DNA of 64,000 bases, taken from assembly GCF_900089775.1 (NCBI RefSeq), contig NZ_FLOB01000003.1, forward strand, positions 411,032 through 475,031. Reading direction: 5' to 3'. A program made the translations under genes and the position numbers. This document shows, piece after piece, positions 41,272 to 49,980 of this stretch. The notes under the pieces are model-generated. The model searched no databases. It saw only the letters and a program-made list of their open reading frames with translations, and was not told the origin of the DNA. Source of the stretch: Marinomonas spartinae. Lineage in GTDB: Bacteria; Pseudomonadota; Gammaproteobacteria; Pseudomonadales; Marinomonadaceae. How positions within the stretch are numbered: the first letter of the stretch is position 1; the number at the start of each line of letters is the position of its first letter.

Positions 41272-41287
41272 ACACTACATCTAGTAT
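41272..41287. promoter_or_regulatory. NrdR box 1
   Basis: ACACTACATCTAGTAT matches the 16-bp NrdR consensus ACACWATATATWGTGT at 13 positions. It lies 32 bp from the second box, the three-helical-turn spacing typical of NrdR operator pairs. Confidence 0.65.
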
Positions 41288-41303
41288 GTCAGATACCAAA
41301 CAC

Positions 41304-41319
41304 ACACTAGATACAGTTA
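41304..41319. promoter_or_regulatory. NrdR box 2
   Basis: ACACTAGATACAGTTA matches the NrdR consensus at 12 of 16 positions. Its start is exactly 32 bp from that of box 1. Confidence 0.6.
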
Positions 41320-41361
41320 TCACCTCTTTTTTTACACATTGCACGAATGGGAAGTTAAGCC

Positions 41362-43626
41362 ATGAGCACCCTCACAGTTACTAAGCGTAACGGTAAGACA
41401 GAAAACATCAATCTAGAGAAGATTCACAAGGTCATTACATGGGCGGCAGAAGACCTAGATAATGTTTCTGTGTCACAAGTTGAGTTAAAAGCACAAATAC
41501 AGTTTTTTAATGGCATCCGCACTACCGATATTCACGAGACCTTGATTAAGTCCGCAGCAGACTTAATCTCTGAGAACACACCAGATTATCAGTATTTAGC
41601 GGCTCGTCTGGCTATCTTCCATTTACGCAAAAAAGCTTATGGTAACTTTGAGCCACCTCATCTTTATGACCATGTCAGAAACTTGGTTGAGCAAAATCGC
41701 TATGATCAAAGCTTGCTTGATAACTATACAAAAGCCGAGTTTGATGAACTAAATAACATTATTGATCACTCCCGTGATATGAACTTTTCCTATGCGGCGG
41801 TTAAACAATTAGAAGGTAAATATTTAGTTCAAAACCGTGTGACTGGCGAGATTTATGAAAGCCCGCAGTTCATCTATATTTTGATCGCAGCGTGTTTGTT
41901 TGCAAATTATGATAAAGCCACTCGTTTAGATTTGATTGGCCGTTTCTACGACGCCGTATCTAAATTTAAAATATCTCTCCCCACCCCAATCATGTCAGGT
42001 ATTCGCACACCAACACGCCAGTTCAGCAGCTGCGTCTTGATTGAATGTGGTGACTCACTGGATTCCATAAATGCAACGTCCAGTGCAATTGTAAAATACG
42101 TCAGTCAACGAGCTGGCATTGGCATCAATGCGGGGGCCATTCGCGCTTTAGGTAGCCCTATTCGTGGAGGTGAAGCGTTCCACACCGGCTGTATTCCGTT
42201 CTACAAACACTTTCAAACCGCTGTTAAGAGTTGCTCTCAAGGTGGTGTTCGTGGTGGTGCCGCAACAGTATTTTATCCAATCTGGCATTTAGAAGTAGAA
42301 AGCCTACTGGTACTTAAAAACAACCGTGGTGTAGAAGAAAACCGTGTTCGTCATCTGGACTATGGCGTCCAGTTTAACCGTTTGATGTATCAGCGCTTAA
42401 TCAAAGGGGGCAACATCACCCTGTTCAGCCCATCGGACGTACCTGGTTTGTACGATGCCTTCTTTGCAGACCAAGAAGAATTTGATCGTTTATACACTAT
42501 GTACGAACAAGATCCTTCCATTCGCAAACAGACCGTTAAAGCATCAGACCTGTTTACCTTGTTCGCTTCTGAGCGTGCCAGCACGGGGCGTATTTATCTA
42601 CAAAACGTAGACCATTGCAATACTCACAGTCCATTTGACCCAGCTGTTGCCCCTGTTAAACAGAGTAACCTGTGTCTTGAGATCGCTCTGCCAACCAAAC
42701 CACTAAATCGCGTTGACGATCCAGAAGGGGAAATTGCCCTATGCACTTTGTCTGCCTTCAACTTAGGTGCGCTTGACAACCTAGACGAACTGGAGGAGCT
42801 GTCTGAATTGATCGTGCGAGCATTGGATGCCTTATTGGATTACCAAAATTATCCAATTCCTGCAGCTCAACGAGCCACTGAAATGCGACGCACTCTGGGT
42901 GTGGGTGTCATCAACTACGCTTATTACCTAGCGAAAAATGGCGTCAGATATTCAGACGGTAGCGCAAATGACTTAACTCATAAAACCTTTGAGGCTATTC
43001 AATATTACCTGCTGAAGGCATCTAACAAATTGTCTAAAGAATTTGGTCCATGCCTAGCCTTTGATGAAACAACCTATGCGAAAGGCATTTTGCCAATCGA
43101 TACTTACAAAAAGGAAATCGACAACATCGTATCGAATGAGTTGACCTATAATTGGGAAACGCTACGTAAAGACATTGTGGAACATGGCCTTCGTAACTCT
43201 ACTCTAAGTGCGCTGATGCCCTCAGAAACCTCTTCTCAAATTAGTAACGCCACAAATGGCATCGAACCACCACGCGGCTTCGTCTCTGTCAAAGCCAGTA
43301 AAGATGGTATCCTAAAACAAGTTGTTCCTGAATTCGAACGCCTTAAAGAGCAATACGAATTATTGTGGAGTATCCCATCGAACGATGGTTACTTACAGCT
43401 TGTGGGTATCATGCAGAAGTTTATCGACCAATCCATCTCGGCGAATACGAACTACGATCCACAGAAGTTCGAATCGCAAAAAGTGCCAATGAAAGTCATC
43501 TTAAAAGATCTACTAACGGCCTACAAACTGGGTGTGAAGACTCTTTACTATCACAACACACGTGATGGGGCAGACGACCAACAAGATGATATGGACGATT
43601 GCGCCAGTGGTGCGTGTAAAATCTAA
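41362..43626 (+). CDS. nrdA: class Ia ribonucleotide reductase large subunit
   Basis: The 754-residue alpha subunit reduces ribonucleoside diphosphates. An ATP-cone (about residues 1–95, starting LTVTKRNGKTENINLEKIHKV) provides allosteric activity control. The barrel has QFSSCVLIECGDS (active-site Cys), NLCLEIALPT with the radical Cys, and paired tyrosines near the C-terminus. The tail ends CASGACKI, the redox-active cysteine pair. Length and ending match E. coli NrdA. Two NrdR boxes precede it, indicating repression by NrdR, and a strong hairpin follows. Confidence 0.97.
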   Translation: MSTLTVTKRNGKTENINLEKIHKVITWAAEDLDNVSVSQVELKAQIQFFNGIRTTDIHETLIKSAADLISENTPDYQYLAARLAIFHLRKKAYGNFEPPHLYDHVRNLVEQNRYDQSLLDNYTKAEFDELNNIIDHSRDMNFSYAAVKQLEGKYLVQNRVTGEIYESPQFIYILIAACLFANYDKATRLDLIGRFYDAVSKFKISLPTPIMSGIRTPTRQFSSCVLIECGDSLDSINATSSAIVKYVSQRAGIGINAGAIRALGSPIRGGEAFHTGCIPFYKHFQTAVKSCSQGGVRGGAATVFYPIWHLEVESLLVLKNNRGVEENRVRHLDYGVQFNRLMYQRLIKGGNITLFSPSDVPGLYDAFFADQEEFDRLYTMYEQDPSIRKQTVKASDLFTLFASERASTGRIYLQNVDHCNTHSPFDPAVAPVKQSNLCLEIALPTKPLNRVDDPEGEIALCTLSAFNLGALDNLDELEELSELIVRALDALLDYQNYPIPAAQRATEMRRTLGVGVINYAYYLAKNGVRYSDGSANDLTHKTFEAIQYYLLKASNKLSKEFGPCLAFDETTYAKGILPIDTYKKEIDNIVSNELTYNWETLRKDIVEHGLRNSTLSALMPSETSSQISNATNGIEPPRGFVSVKASKDGILKQVVPEFERLKEQYELLWSIPSNDGYLQLVGIMQKFIDQSISANTNYDPQKFESQKVPMKVILKDLLTAYKLGVKTLYYHNTRDGADDQQDDMDDCASGACKI

Positions 43627-43636
43627 GCCATAATAT

Positions 43637-43676
43637 ACAAGACAACACCTCACTGGCATGGGGTGTTGTCTTGTTT
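43637..43676 (+). terminator. strong hairpin between nrdA and nrdB
   Basis: Perfect 13-bp arms (43637–43649 and 43662–43674) enclose a 12-nt loop and run into TTGTTT. It lies in the 201-bp gap between nrdA and nrdB and may act as a partial terminator or as an mRNA-stabilising element. Confidence 0.7.
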
Positions 43677-43827
43677 CATGTTTTGCAAACTTGCTTTTCG
43701 CAAAGCCGTGTTAGCAGTAGAATAGCGCCAGATACACGTACTTAAAATGACATTTAAAAAGTAAACACCACTGACACTAGCTGGTATCCGCTTTTTAACG
43801 CTACCTATTTAAGGAAACCGCCAAGTA

Positions 43828-44961
43828 ATGAGTTACTCGACTTTCAACCGCAAACAGTTCGATAGCATGAAAGAACCAATGTTCTTTGGTGAAAACGTCA
43901 ACGTTGCACGCTATGACCAACAAAAGCACCCTATTTTCGAGAAGTTAATCGAAAAGCAATTGTCTTTCTTTTGGCGCCCTGAAGAAGTCGACCTATCCTC
44001 TGACCGCAAAGATTTTCAAAAACTGGAAGAGCACGAGCAGCACATCTTTTTGAGCAATTTAAAGTATCAAACACTGCTAGATAGTGTACAAGGTCGCTCT
44101 CCCAATGTTGCTTTATTACCTATTGTTTCTTTGCCAGAATTAGAAACTTGGATAGAAACTTGGTCATTCAGTGAAACAATTCATAGCCGTTCTTATACGC
44201 ATATTATTCGTAACATTGTGAACGACCCGACGAAAATTTTTGACGACATCACCGTTAACAAAGAAATCACCAAGCGAGCAGACAGCGTGTCTGTTTATTA
44301 TGACCGCTTGATCGAAATGGTTAGCCTATACAATACCCTAGGGCTAGGAACGCACCACGTGCCAGAACATGGCGATATTGAAATATCCATGCGCTCTCTC
44401 AAAAAGGCCCTCTACCTGACAGTGGCCTCTGTAAACGTACTTGAAGCGATTCGTTTCTACGTCAGTTTTGCCTGTAGCTTTGCCTTTGCTGAACGCACCT
44501 TGATGGAAGGCAATGCTAAAATCATTAAGCTGATTGCCCGGGATGAAGCACTGCATTTAACAGGCACACAACACATGCTTAACCTGATGGCATCCGGTAA
44601 AGACGATCCAGAAATGGCCATCATTGCGCAAGAATGCAAGGAAGAGATGCGCAATATTTTTGTTGAAGCCGCAGAACAAGAAAAGGATTGGGCATCCTAC
44701 TTATTCAAGGATGGCTCCATGATCGGTCTCAATGCGCAAATTCTTGGTCAATATGTGGAATACATCACTAACGTTCGCATGCAAGCCGTCGGACTGGATA
44801 CCGCCTTCGAAACTAAGCACAACCCAATCCCTTGGATTAACGCGTGGCTAGTCAGTGACAATGTCCAAGTTGCCCCCCAAGAAGCAGAAATCAGCTCTTA
44901 TCTTGTTGGACAAATCGACAACGATCTAAGCGAGTCTGACTTTGACGACTTTGACCTCTAA
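43828..44961 (+). CDS. nrdB: class Ia ribonucleotide reductase small subunit
   Basis: The 377-residue beta subunit carries the di-iron centre and tyrosyl radical that drive NrdA. Ligand motifs are visible: DSVQGRSP region with the first carboxylate, [20 protein letters not shown] (E-x-x-H) and [15 protein letters not shown] (E-x-x-H). The C-terminal Asp/Ser-rich tail binds NrdA. Its last 20 bp overlap the ferredoxin gene, which points to translational coupling. Confidence 0.97.
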   Translation: MSYSTFNRKQFDSMKEPMFFGENVNVARYDQQKHPIFEKLIEKQLSFFWRPEEVDLSSDRKDFQKLEEHEQHIFLSNLKYQTLLDSVQGRSPNVALLPIVSLPELETWIETWSFSETIHSRSYTHIIRNIVNDPTKIFDDITVNKEITKRADSVSVYYDRLIEMVSLYNTLGLGTHHVPEHGDIEISMRSLKKALYLTVASVNVLEAIRFYVSFACSFAFAERTLMEGNAKIIKLIARDEALHLTGTQHMLNLMASGKDDPEMAIIAQECKEEMRNIFVEAAEQEKDWASYLFKDGSMIGLNAQILGQYVEYITNVRMQAVGLDTAFETKHNPIPWINAWLVSDNVQVAPQEAEISSYLVGQIDNDLSESDFDDFDL

Positions 44962-45241
44962 TAAACCGGATAAAATACGAGATAAGGTTCATCGCGTTCT
45001 ACTAGGGAAAAAGCAAATTCTGGTAACCGAAGATGAGCCTTTGCTTGTACAGTTGGAAAGAGAAGGGATCCACGTCGAATACCAGTGTCGTGAAGGTTAC
45101 TGCTCTTCCTGCTCCATCAAACTATTATGGGGCCAGGTTGAATACCCTTTTGAACCCCTTGCTTGGGTGCAAAGTGGCTATATGCTGGCTTGCTGCGCGA
45201 TCGTTAAAAGCGATATTGAAATTGCATTTTTTAGCGACTAG
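44942..45241 (+). CDS. yfaE: [2Fe-2S] ferredoxin, YfaE-like
   Basis: The 99-residue plant-type ferredoxin has cysteines in [10 protein letters not shown] and a distal CC in MLACCAIV, a complete [2Fe-2S] ligand set. In E. coli the matching protein YfaE maintains and reloads the NrdB di-iron cofactor, and the gene position directly after nrdB is the same here. The start is a TTG; 44942 is the first and TTG 44951 the alternative, and no ATG is available. Confidence 0.85.
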   Translation: MTTLTSNKPDKIRDKVHRVLLGKKQILVTEDEPLLVQLEREGIHVEYQCREGYCSSCSIKLLWGQVEYPFEPLAWVQSGYMLACCAIVKSDIEIAFFSD

Positions 45242-45297
45242 ACGACTTCTCTAAGCACCTCCCTATCACATAAGACACTTCGCTCTTTTGGGTGTGA

Positions 45298-45909
45298 TCA
45301 TTTCAACGTTCGGTAGCCTGCATATAAACGGGTTGCCGTTGTTACCCAGCACATCAGACCGAAAATATAGGCGAATATGGAAAAATGCAAAGGATAGAGG
45401 CATATCAACACCAAAAACGCAATCGTCTCTGCCCCCTCTGTTAACCCACCTAAAAAGTACAAAGACTTTTTTCCATAATCCAAGCGCTCGATTCGACGCT
45501 TTTCGGCCATAATGGCAAACGCTAAAAAGCTACTGCCGGTTCCCATAAAAGAAAAAATCAAAAAGCTTGCCGCTAAAGCATTGGCGTCAGGGTTCATCAG
45601 AGCAAAACCAAACACCACCGCCGAATAAAAAATAAAATCTAGGGTAATATCTAAATAGCCCCCAAAATCTGATGGGGCTGTTATCCTTGCTACCGCCCCA
45701 TCTAAACCATCCATCGCTCGATTGATCAACACAAACACTAATGCCAGAGACGCATTACCAAAATACAAGGCAGGTAACGCCAGCATACCAATCACAAAAC
45801 CGATCACGGTAATCCAGTTTGCTTTGACACCGCATTTATCGACTACTAGGGCAATCAGGTGCAATGGCTGCTTTAAAACTTTGACAAAAAAGGTATCTAA
45901 CATACTCAA
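45298..45909 (-). CDS. CDP-alcohol phosphatidyltransferase family protein
   Basis: The 203-residue integral membrane protein has about six helices. The family active-site motif is visible near residue 67: DGLDGAVARITAPSDFGGYLDITLD, of the form D-x2-DG-x2-AR…G-x3-D-x3-D, with one residue fewer than usual between AR and the following Gly. Such enzymes transfer a phosphatidyl group from CDP-diacylglycerol to an alcohol; the acceptor is not clear. It is not the main PgsA or the PssA, which is encoded at 52851. Confidence 0.82.
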   Translation of the reverse strand: MSMLDTFFVKVLKQPLHLIALVVDKCGVKANWITVIGFVIGMLALPALYFGNASLALVFVLINRAMDGLDGAVARITAPSDFGGYLDITLDFIFYSAVVFGFALMNPDANALAASFLIFSFMGTGSSFLAFAIMAEKRRIERLDYGKKSLYFLGGLTEGAETIAFLVLICLYPLHFSIFAYIFGLMCWVTTATRLYAGYRTLK

Positions 45910-45992
45910 GCGACCTTAATTCTATTGGGAGGTGAAAAGACTTGATACAATAGAGCGAATTAACTCATGCCCTATTAAAACACAAGGTGACT

Positions 45993-46754
45993 ATGATACA
46001 CGCAAAACAATACGGTGAATCCGGCCCAGCACTCGTCGTTCTTCATGGGCTTTTTGGCAACGCAGACAACTGGCATTCCATCGCGAAAAACTGGTCCGAA
46101 ACCTTTCGTGTCTATTGTATCGATTTGCCAAATCATGGCCAATCCAGCGCCCTGAGTGATGCCTCCTATACCAATATGGCCCAAGCGATATTGCAATGGG
46201 CTCAAGAAACAGGCTTAGACAAGTTCTACTTACTTGGTCACTCAATGGGAGGGAAGGTTGCTATGCAAATGGCCGCCCTTGCACCGGACAACATCATCAA
46301 ACTGGTAGTCGCAGACATTGCTCCAGTTGACTACCCACCAAGCCACACACAAATCATCAAAGGGCTAAAAGCCATTGATGAAGCGGACCTTACATCCCGT
46401 AAACAGGCGGATAGCCTACTTAGTAAATACGAACCGTCTCTACCTGTGCGTCAATTTCTACTTAAAAACCTAGAACGCACTGATAATGGCTTCAAGCTCG
46501 CTATTTCACTCGACAATATCGCACAAAGTTATACGACGATTTTAAAAAAACCAGAAATAGACAGCCCTATTCAAACCCCAACACTGTTTATTAAAGGGGA
46601 GAAATCAGACTATATTATTGCGGATTACCAACAAGACATTATAGGTCTTTTCCCCAATGCGGAATTCAAAATGATTCCAGACACTGGGCATTGGCTGCAT
46701 GCAGAAAAGCCCATTCCCTTTAGCAGCCTTGTAAAACGTTTTCTCAATAAATAA
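45993..46754 (+). CDS. YbfF-like alpha/beta-hydrolase esterase
   Basis: The 253-residue enzyme has LHGLFGNADNWHSIAKNW (oxyanion region), GHSMGGKVAMQMA as nucleophile elbow, and a C-terminal DTGHWLHAEKP with the catalytic His. This set is close to E. coli YbfF, an acyl-CoA/palmitoyl esterase. ATG 45993 is preferred over GTG 45987 because the AAGG ribosome binding site then has proper spacing. A strong bidirectional terminator follows. Confidence 0.85.
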   Translation: MIHAKQYGESGPALVVLHGLFGNADNWHSIAKNWSETFRVYCIDLPNHGQSSALSDASYTNMAQAILQWAQETGLDKFYLLGHSMGGKVAMQMAALAPDNIIKLVVADIAPVDYPPSHTQIIKGLKAIDEADLTSRKQADSLLSKYEPSLPVRQFLLKNLERTDNGFKLAISLDNIAQSYTTILKKPEIDSPIQTPTLFIKGEKSDYIIADYQQDIIGLFPNAEFKMIPDTGHWLHAEKPIPFSSLVKRFLNK

Positions 46755-46770
46755 TCCCATCTATAGCTAC

Positions 46771-46808
46771 TTATAAAAATGCCCTGATACAACAGGGCAT
46801 TTTTATAA
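46771..46808. terminator. strong bidirectional terminator
   Basis: A perfect 16-bp stem (46771–46786 and 46793–46808) around a 6-nt loop has A-rich left and T-rich right flanks. It lies between convergent genes and can serve both strands. Confidence 0.92.
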
Positions 46809-46821
46809 AAAGTCATCTGAA

Positions 46822-47619
46822 TCAACTACTTTTCTTCACCACTTCATCATCCCTTAGATACGTCCACTTTCCTCGTGGCTTATCCAGATACTGAAAGTAT
46901 TCATTCGTGAAAGCACCTTGAATACAAACATGCCCACGCTTCTTCGCATTAACACTTTTGCCTTGAAGTACCTCATTAAACGCAGATGGTCCCGTGGTAT
47001 CGTACACCCGTTTATTAACCAGCTCTGAGTGATGGTTAATGTTGTAAACTATTTGGTTTAAGATGGCTTGATAATCAGAGTTTTTCGGTGCCGTTGCCAA
47101 AAAGTAGTTCGTAAACTCGCTGTAGTCTTTTTTGAATTTGATATACAGCGCCTCATCATCATGCTTAAGAGTTTTTCCTAGAGGCCACACTAGCACGGCA
47201 TCAATATCCATATATACGCCCCCATGAAGATAGAGGCAAGTGACTCGCCACAAATCCGCTTGAGCTGCACCGTCATTTAACCTTAAATAGGCTTTGTACA
47301 CCTCTTGCGGTGCATGATCGCGCATAAATACTTCACGCTCTTGTGTGCTAACGTAGCGATATTCATACTCAAGTGACATCAAACGATTAAACAAATAGTT
47401 AACATAAATGGGCAAAGCACAGCGACTCGAGTAGTTCGTCTGCCAAATAATCTTCGGTATCGACGCATCACAGCGACTCGCAATTTTTGCAGGGGAGTTT
47501 GCAGGGATCGTGAAACGCCAATATGGCAAAAGAAAGTGAAACAGATACGATATGCCTTTTATCAGATTACCAGCTAAGCGAATACATCGATTAAAAATAA
47601 CTTTAAAGAGACTGCTCAT
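46822..47619 (-). CDS. OCH1-like glycosyltransferase with DXD motif
   Basis: The 265-residue protein belongs to the Gly_transf_sug (DXD sugar-binding) family. IPKIIWQTNYSSR marks the N-terminal nucleotide-sugar fold and the segment AAQADLWRVTCLYLHGGVYMDIDAVLVWPL gives the DXD metal-binding site (DID). I set the start at ATG 47619 (MSSLFKVIF), because AAGGGGG lies just upstream; a TTG 14 codons earlier is possible. A short hydrophobic N-terminus may attach it to the membrane. The donor and acceptor are unknown, and no other polysaccharide gene is nearby. Confidence 0.82.
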   Translation of the reverse strand: MSSLFKVIFNRCIRLAGNLIKGISYLFHFLLPYWRFTIPANSPAKIASRCDASIPKIIWQTNYSSRCALPIYVNYLFNRLMSLEYEYRYVSTQEREVFMRDHAPQEVYKAYLRLNDGAAQADLWRVTCLYLHGGVYMDIDAVLVWPLGKTLKHDDEALYIKFKKDYSEFTNYFLATAPKNSDYQAILNQIVYNINHHSELVNKRVYDTTGPSAFNEVLQGKSVNAKKRGHVCIQGAFTNEYFQYLDKPRGKWTYLRDDEVVKKSS

Positions 47620-47719
47620 CTGAAATCCCCCTTGGGCCAACCAAACATGATATAGCTCCAAGGTAACAGGGATCAGTTACACATTTCTTACACTTATCTC
47701 TTTCGTAGATAATTTAGTA

Positions 47720-48592
47720 TTATTGAGACTGCTGCGTGCGAAACGCATCCGCATAATACGTCCCTAAAATACGGATATCTTCGGAAAAAAATCGCAGCTC
47801 CTCAAGGGCTCGCTGCATGGCAGGGTCTTGAAAATGTGCTTCAACATCTATGTAAAACTGTGTTGCAGTAAAGTGTCCATTCACCATATAGCTTTCTAGT
47901 TTCAACATATTGATGCCATTGGTAGCGAACCCGCCCATGGCTTTATATAGAGCAGAGGGAATATTGCGGACTCGAAACATAAAGGTCGTAATATAGATTT
48001 TTCCCGACTCGTATTCGGGCATTTTTTGTTGCTTTGAAAAAACCAAGAACCTCGTTGTATTGCCATCTCGATCATTAAAATGCGTTTTGAGAATATTTAA
48101 ACCATACAGCTCTGCTGCCAATTCAGAAGAAATGACGGCAAAACCTGGCTCATTATTTTCTGCAATGTACTTTGCCGCACCTGCGGTATCATACATCGCA
48201 ACATTTTTGGCGCCCAATGCCTTAATATTATCATCGCACTGAGCCAGTGCTTGAGGATGGCTACCAATGCGAGTAATCTGCTCAATGGCAACGCCATGTC
48301 GTGCAATAAGGCAATGATTGACGGCCTCAAAATGCTCTTTGACGACGTGCAACTGAGTTCGTTTAAGTTCGCGATAAATTTCTTCAACGCGACCAGCGGT
48401 GGAGTTCTCTAGCGGAATCATTGCGTAGTAGGCTTCACCTTGCTCAACCTTTTGCAGTGCCTCGCCAAAGGTAGCGCAGTGTATGGTTTTAAGATCTGGA
48501 AAAGTATGTTTACAGGCAAGATGAGAATAAGCCCCAGGCTCCCCTTGATAGGCGACAATTTGTGATGCTTCTAATTGAATTTGACCCGTCAT
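47720..48592 (-). CDS. pheA: monofunctional prephenate dehydratase
   Basis: The 290-residue enzyme makes phenylpyruvate from prephenate in phenylalanine synthesis. The dehydratase domain shows VAYQGEPGAYSHLA, PLENSTAGRVEE and the catalytic TRFLVFSK segment. A C-terminal ACT domain (about 200–285) provides Phe feedback, with the ESYMVNGHFTATQFYIDVEAH sequence. There is no N-terminal chorismate mutase domain, unlike E. coli PheA. Upstream is a dyad that might be regulatory. Confidence 0.92.
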   Translation of the reverse strand: MTGQIQLEASQIVAYQGEPGAYSHLACKHTFPDLKTIHCATFGEALQKVEQGEAYYAMIPLENSTAGRVEEIYRELKRTQLHVVKEHFEAVNHCLIARHGVAIEQITRIGSHPQALAQCDDNIKALGAKNVAMYDTAGAAKYIAENNEPGFAVISSELAAELYGLNILKTHFNDRDGNTTRFLVFSKQQKMPEYESGKIYITTFMFRVRNIPSALYKAMGGFATNGINMLKLESYMVNGHFTATQFYIDVEAHFQDPAMQRALEELRFFSEDIRILGTYYADAFRTQQSQ

Positions 48593-48626
48593 AAAACCGT
48601 CTTTTTAAAAAAATTGTATTAGAAAG

Positions 48627-48675
48627 CTTGATTGGATACATGTAGGCAAAAATAACGACATCCCGCCCAATCAAG
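48627..48675. promoter_or_regulatory. inverted repeat upstream of pheA
   Basis: CTTGATTGG (48627–48635) and CCAATCAAG (48667–48675) form a 9-bp inverted repeat with a 31-bp spacer in the pheA–yidD gap. On the pheA strand it precedes a T-run. It could be a protein-binding site or part of a leader structure; no Phe-rich leader peptide is seen. Confidence 0.35.
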
Positions 48676-48721
48676 ATGAATAAATAGCAAAGCATTAGAT
48701 ATAAGCCAAAGAGTACCCTTT

Positions 48722-48985
48722 ATGATTAAGCGTTTTTTTTTAATACTGGTGAAGTGCTACCAATACGCCATTAGCCCATTATTGGGAAACAACTGTCGCT
48801 TCTATCCGAGCTGTTCTCATTATATGATTGAAGCTATTGAACGATTTGGCGTTATCAAAGGCATTTATCTTGGCCTCAAACGCCTAGCAAAATGCCACCC
48901 TTGGCATGAAGGTGGCGTAGACCCCGTCCCACCTTGTCCTTGCCATGAAAAAAAACGCTCATCAGACAAAGCTTCCAAGCCATAA
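48722..48985 (+). CDS. yidD: membrane protein insertion efficiency factor YidD
   Basis: The 87-residue protein has the YidD signature: [31 protein letters not shown] and [18 protein letters not shown]. It is usually encoded beside yidC/rpmH, but here it stands alone, so it may be a second copy or a relocated gene. The family aids YidC-dependent insertion of membrane proteins. Confidence 0.88.
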   Translation: MIKRFFLILVKCYQYAISPLLGNNCRFYPSCSHYMIEAIERFGVIKGIYLGLKRLAKCHPWHEGGVDPVPPCPCHEKKRSSDKASKP

Positions 48986-49202
48986 AACCCATACTATCAC
49001 ATTACGAAACGCCCTCTCTTAAATCGCATTTTTTTACACTCTAGATACTTATTAATACGAGCATATTACTCAATAAATAACTACACTAATAACAGGCTCA
49101 CAAAGCCTATTCATCTTTTAAGAGCGCGTTTAAAGACACGCACTAATAATAAAAACAATGTTGCGCATGATCTGCCAACAAGGCAAAAAGAGGTAGTCTT
49201 TT

Positions 49203-49850
49203 ATGCTAGCGAATAACGTCACCCCCACCCCATTTTATTTAGAGCTTGGTCAACTCTCTCCAGACAGTGTGGAGCATCTGACCCCCACCTTTAACGATTT
49301 GCCTACCAACCCCTATGCGGATGGGCAATTTCGATTGCGCAGATACTCTTGTTTTACCCTGCATCAAGAAAAATTATCACGCTTACCTACCAAAGAGTTT
49401 GTGCAAGATGACAGCATTAACCATTTTCAAGGAAACGTGGTTAGACGTTATCCAGAAATTGAAGAGCACACCTTTCAAGACCCAGGTTTTGTTGAACTCT
49501 TTAAGCATTTTCGTGAAATGGCCGATGTAAAAGACGGCACACTTATTGAGGTACACCAGCTGCGTATTTTTGCGGATCATCAGCTAGCAGAAGTCGCACC
49601 AGAAGGTGTTCATCAGGATGGATTTGATCGCATTGGTATCTATGTCATGCAGCGTCATAACATAAAAGGTGGCAAAATTAATGTTCATTTAGAAGAGAAC
49701 AGCCCAGCCATCATCAGCCACGCGTTTGACCATGGAGAGTTTGTCATTTTAAATGATCGGAAATTTTTCCATAGCGCTAACCCAATTAAACCGATTGATG
49801 GGGAGCTAGGCTATATGGATATTTTTGTTTTGACCGCAAATATATACTAA
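49203..49850 (+). CDS. 2-oxoglutarate/Fe(II) dioxygenase of the amino-acid hydroxylase (IDO-like) family
   Basis: The 215-residue protein matches the 2OG-Fe_Oxy_2 family, which includes free L-isoleucine and other amino-acid hydroxylases. The iron ligands HQD are in APEGVHQDGFDRIGIYV near residue 140, and FVILNDRKFFHSANPI gives the distal His near 195; an Arg for 2-oxoglutarate is not clear. It is a single gene with a strong terminator after it. The amino acid substrate cannot be told from sequence. Confidence 0.78.
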   Translation: MLANNVTPTPFYLELGQLSPDSVEHLTPTFNDLPTNPYADGQFRLRRYSCFTLHQEKLSRLPTKEFVQDDSINHFQGNVVRRYPEIEEHTFQDPGFVELFKHFREMADVKDGTLIEVHQLRIFADHQLAEVAPEGVHQDGFDRIGIYVMQRHNIKGGKINVHLEENSPAIISHAFDHGEFVILNDRKFFHSANPIKPIDGELGYMDIFVLTANIY

Positions 49851-49896
49851 GCCTTGAATACAACGTCCTAGGTCTAGATAAAAACGCAGATATAAC

Positions 49897-49930
49897 AAGA
49901 GCATCATGATACACACCATGATGCTCTTTT
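49897..49930. terminator. intrinsic terminator after the dioxygenase gene
   Basis: A 12-bp stem (49897–49908 with 49917–49928) around an 8-nt loop, with TTTT after it on the plus strand. It lies between convergent genes. Confidence 0.85.
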
Positions 49931-49980
49931 AGTTTAGACGAACATTTAACATGCAAAACAGAAGGTGAACACACAAGATA

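Larger units (their letters stand above)
41054..41361 (+). promoter_or_regulatory. nrdA upstream region with promoter
   Basis: This 308-bp gap holds no protein gene I can support. A sigma-70-like promoter, TTGATT (41222–41227) and TATTGT (41245–41250) with a 17-bp spacer, precedes two NrdR boxes. The rest is A-rich sequence with a possible hairpin for the upstream gene. Confidence 0.5.

Noticed and set aside
45262..45297. Hairpin between the ferredoxin gene and the phosphatidyltransferase gene
   Set aside because: Only 7-bp arms with a long loop and no T-run; too weak to call.
48510..48695. 61-codon minus-strand frame overlapping the pheA start, possible leader peptide
   Set aside because: It runs into pheA out of frame and has no run of Phe codons, so an attenuator peptide is not supported.
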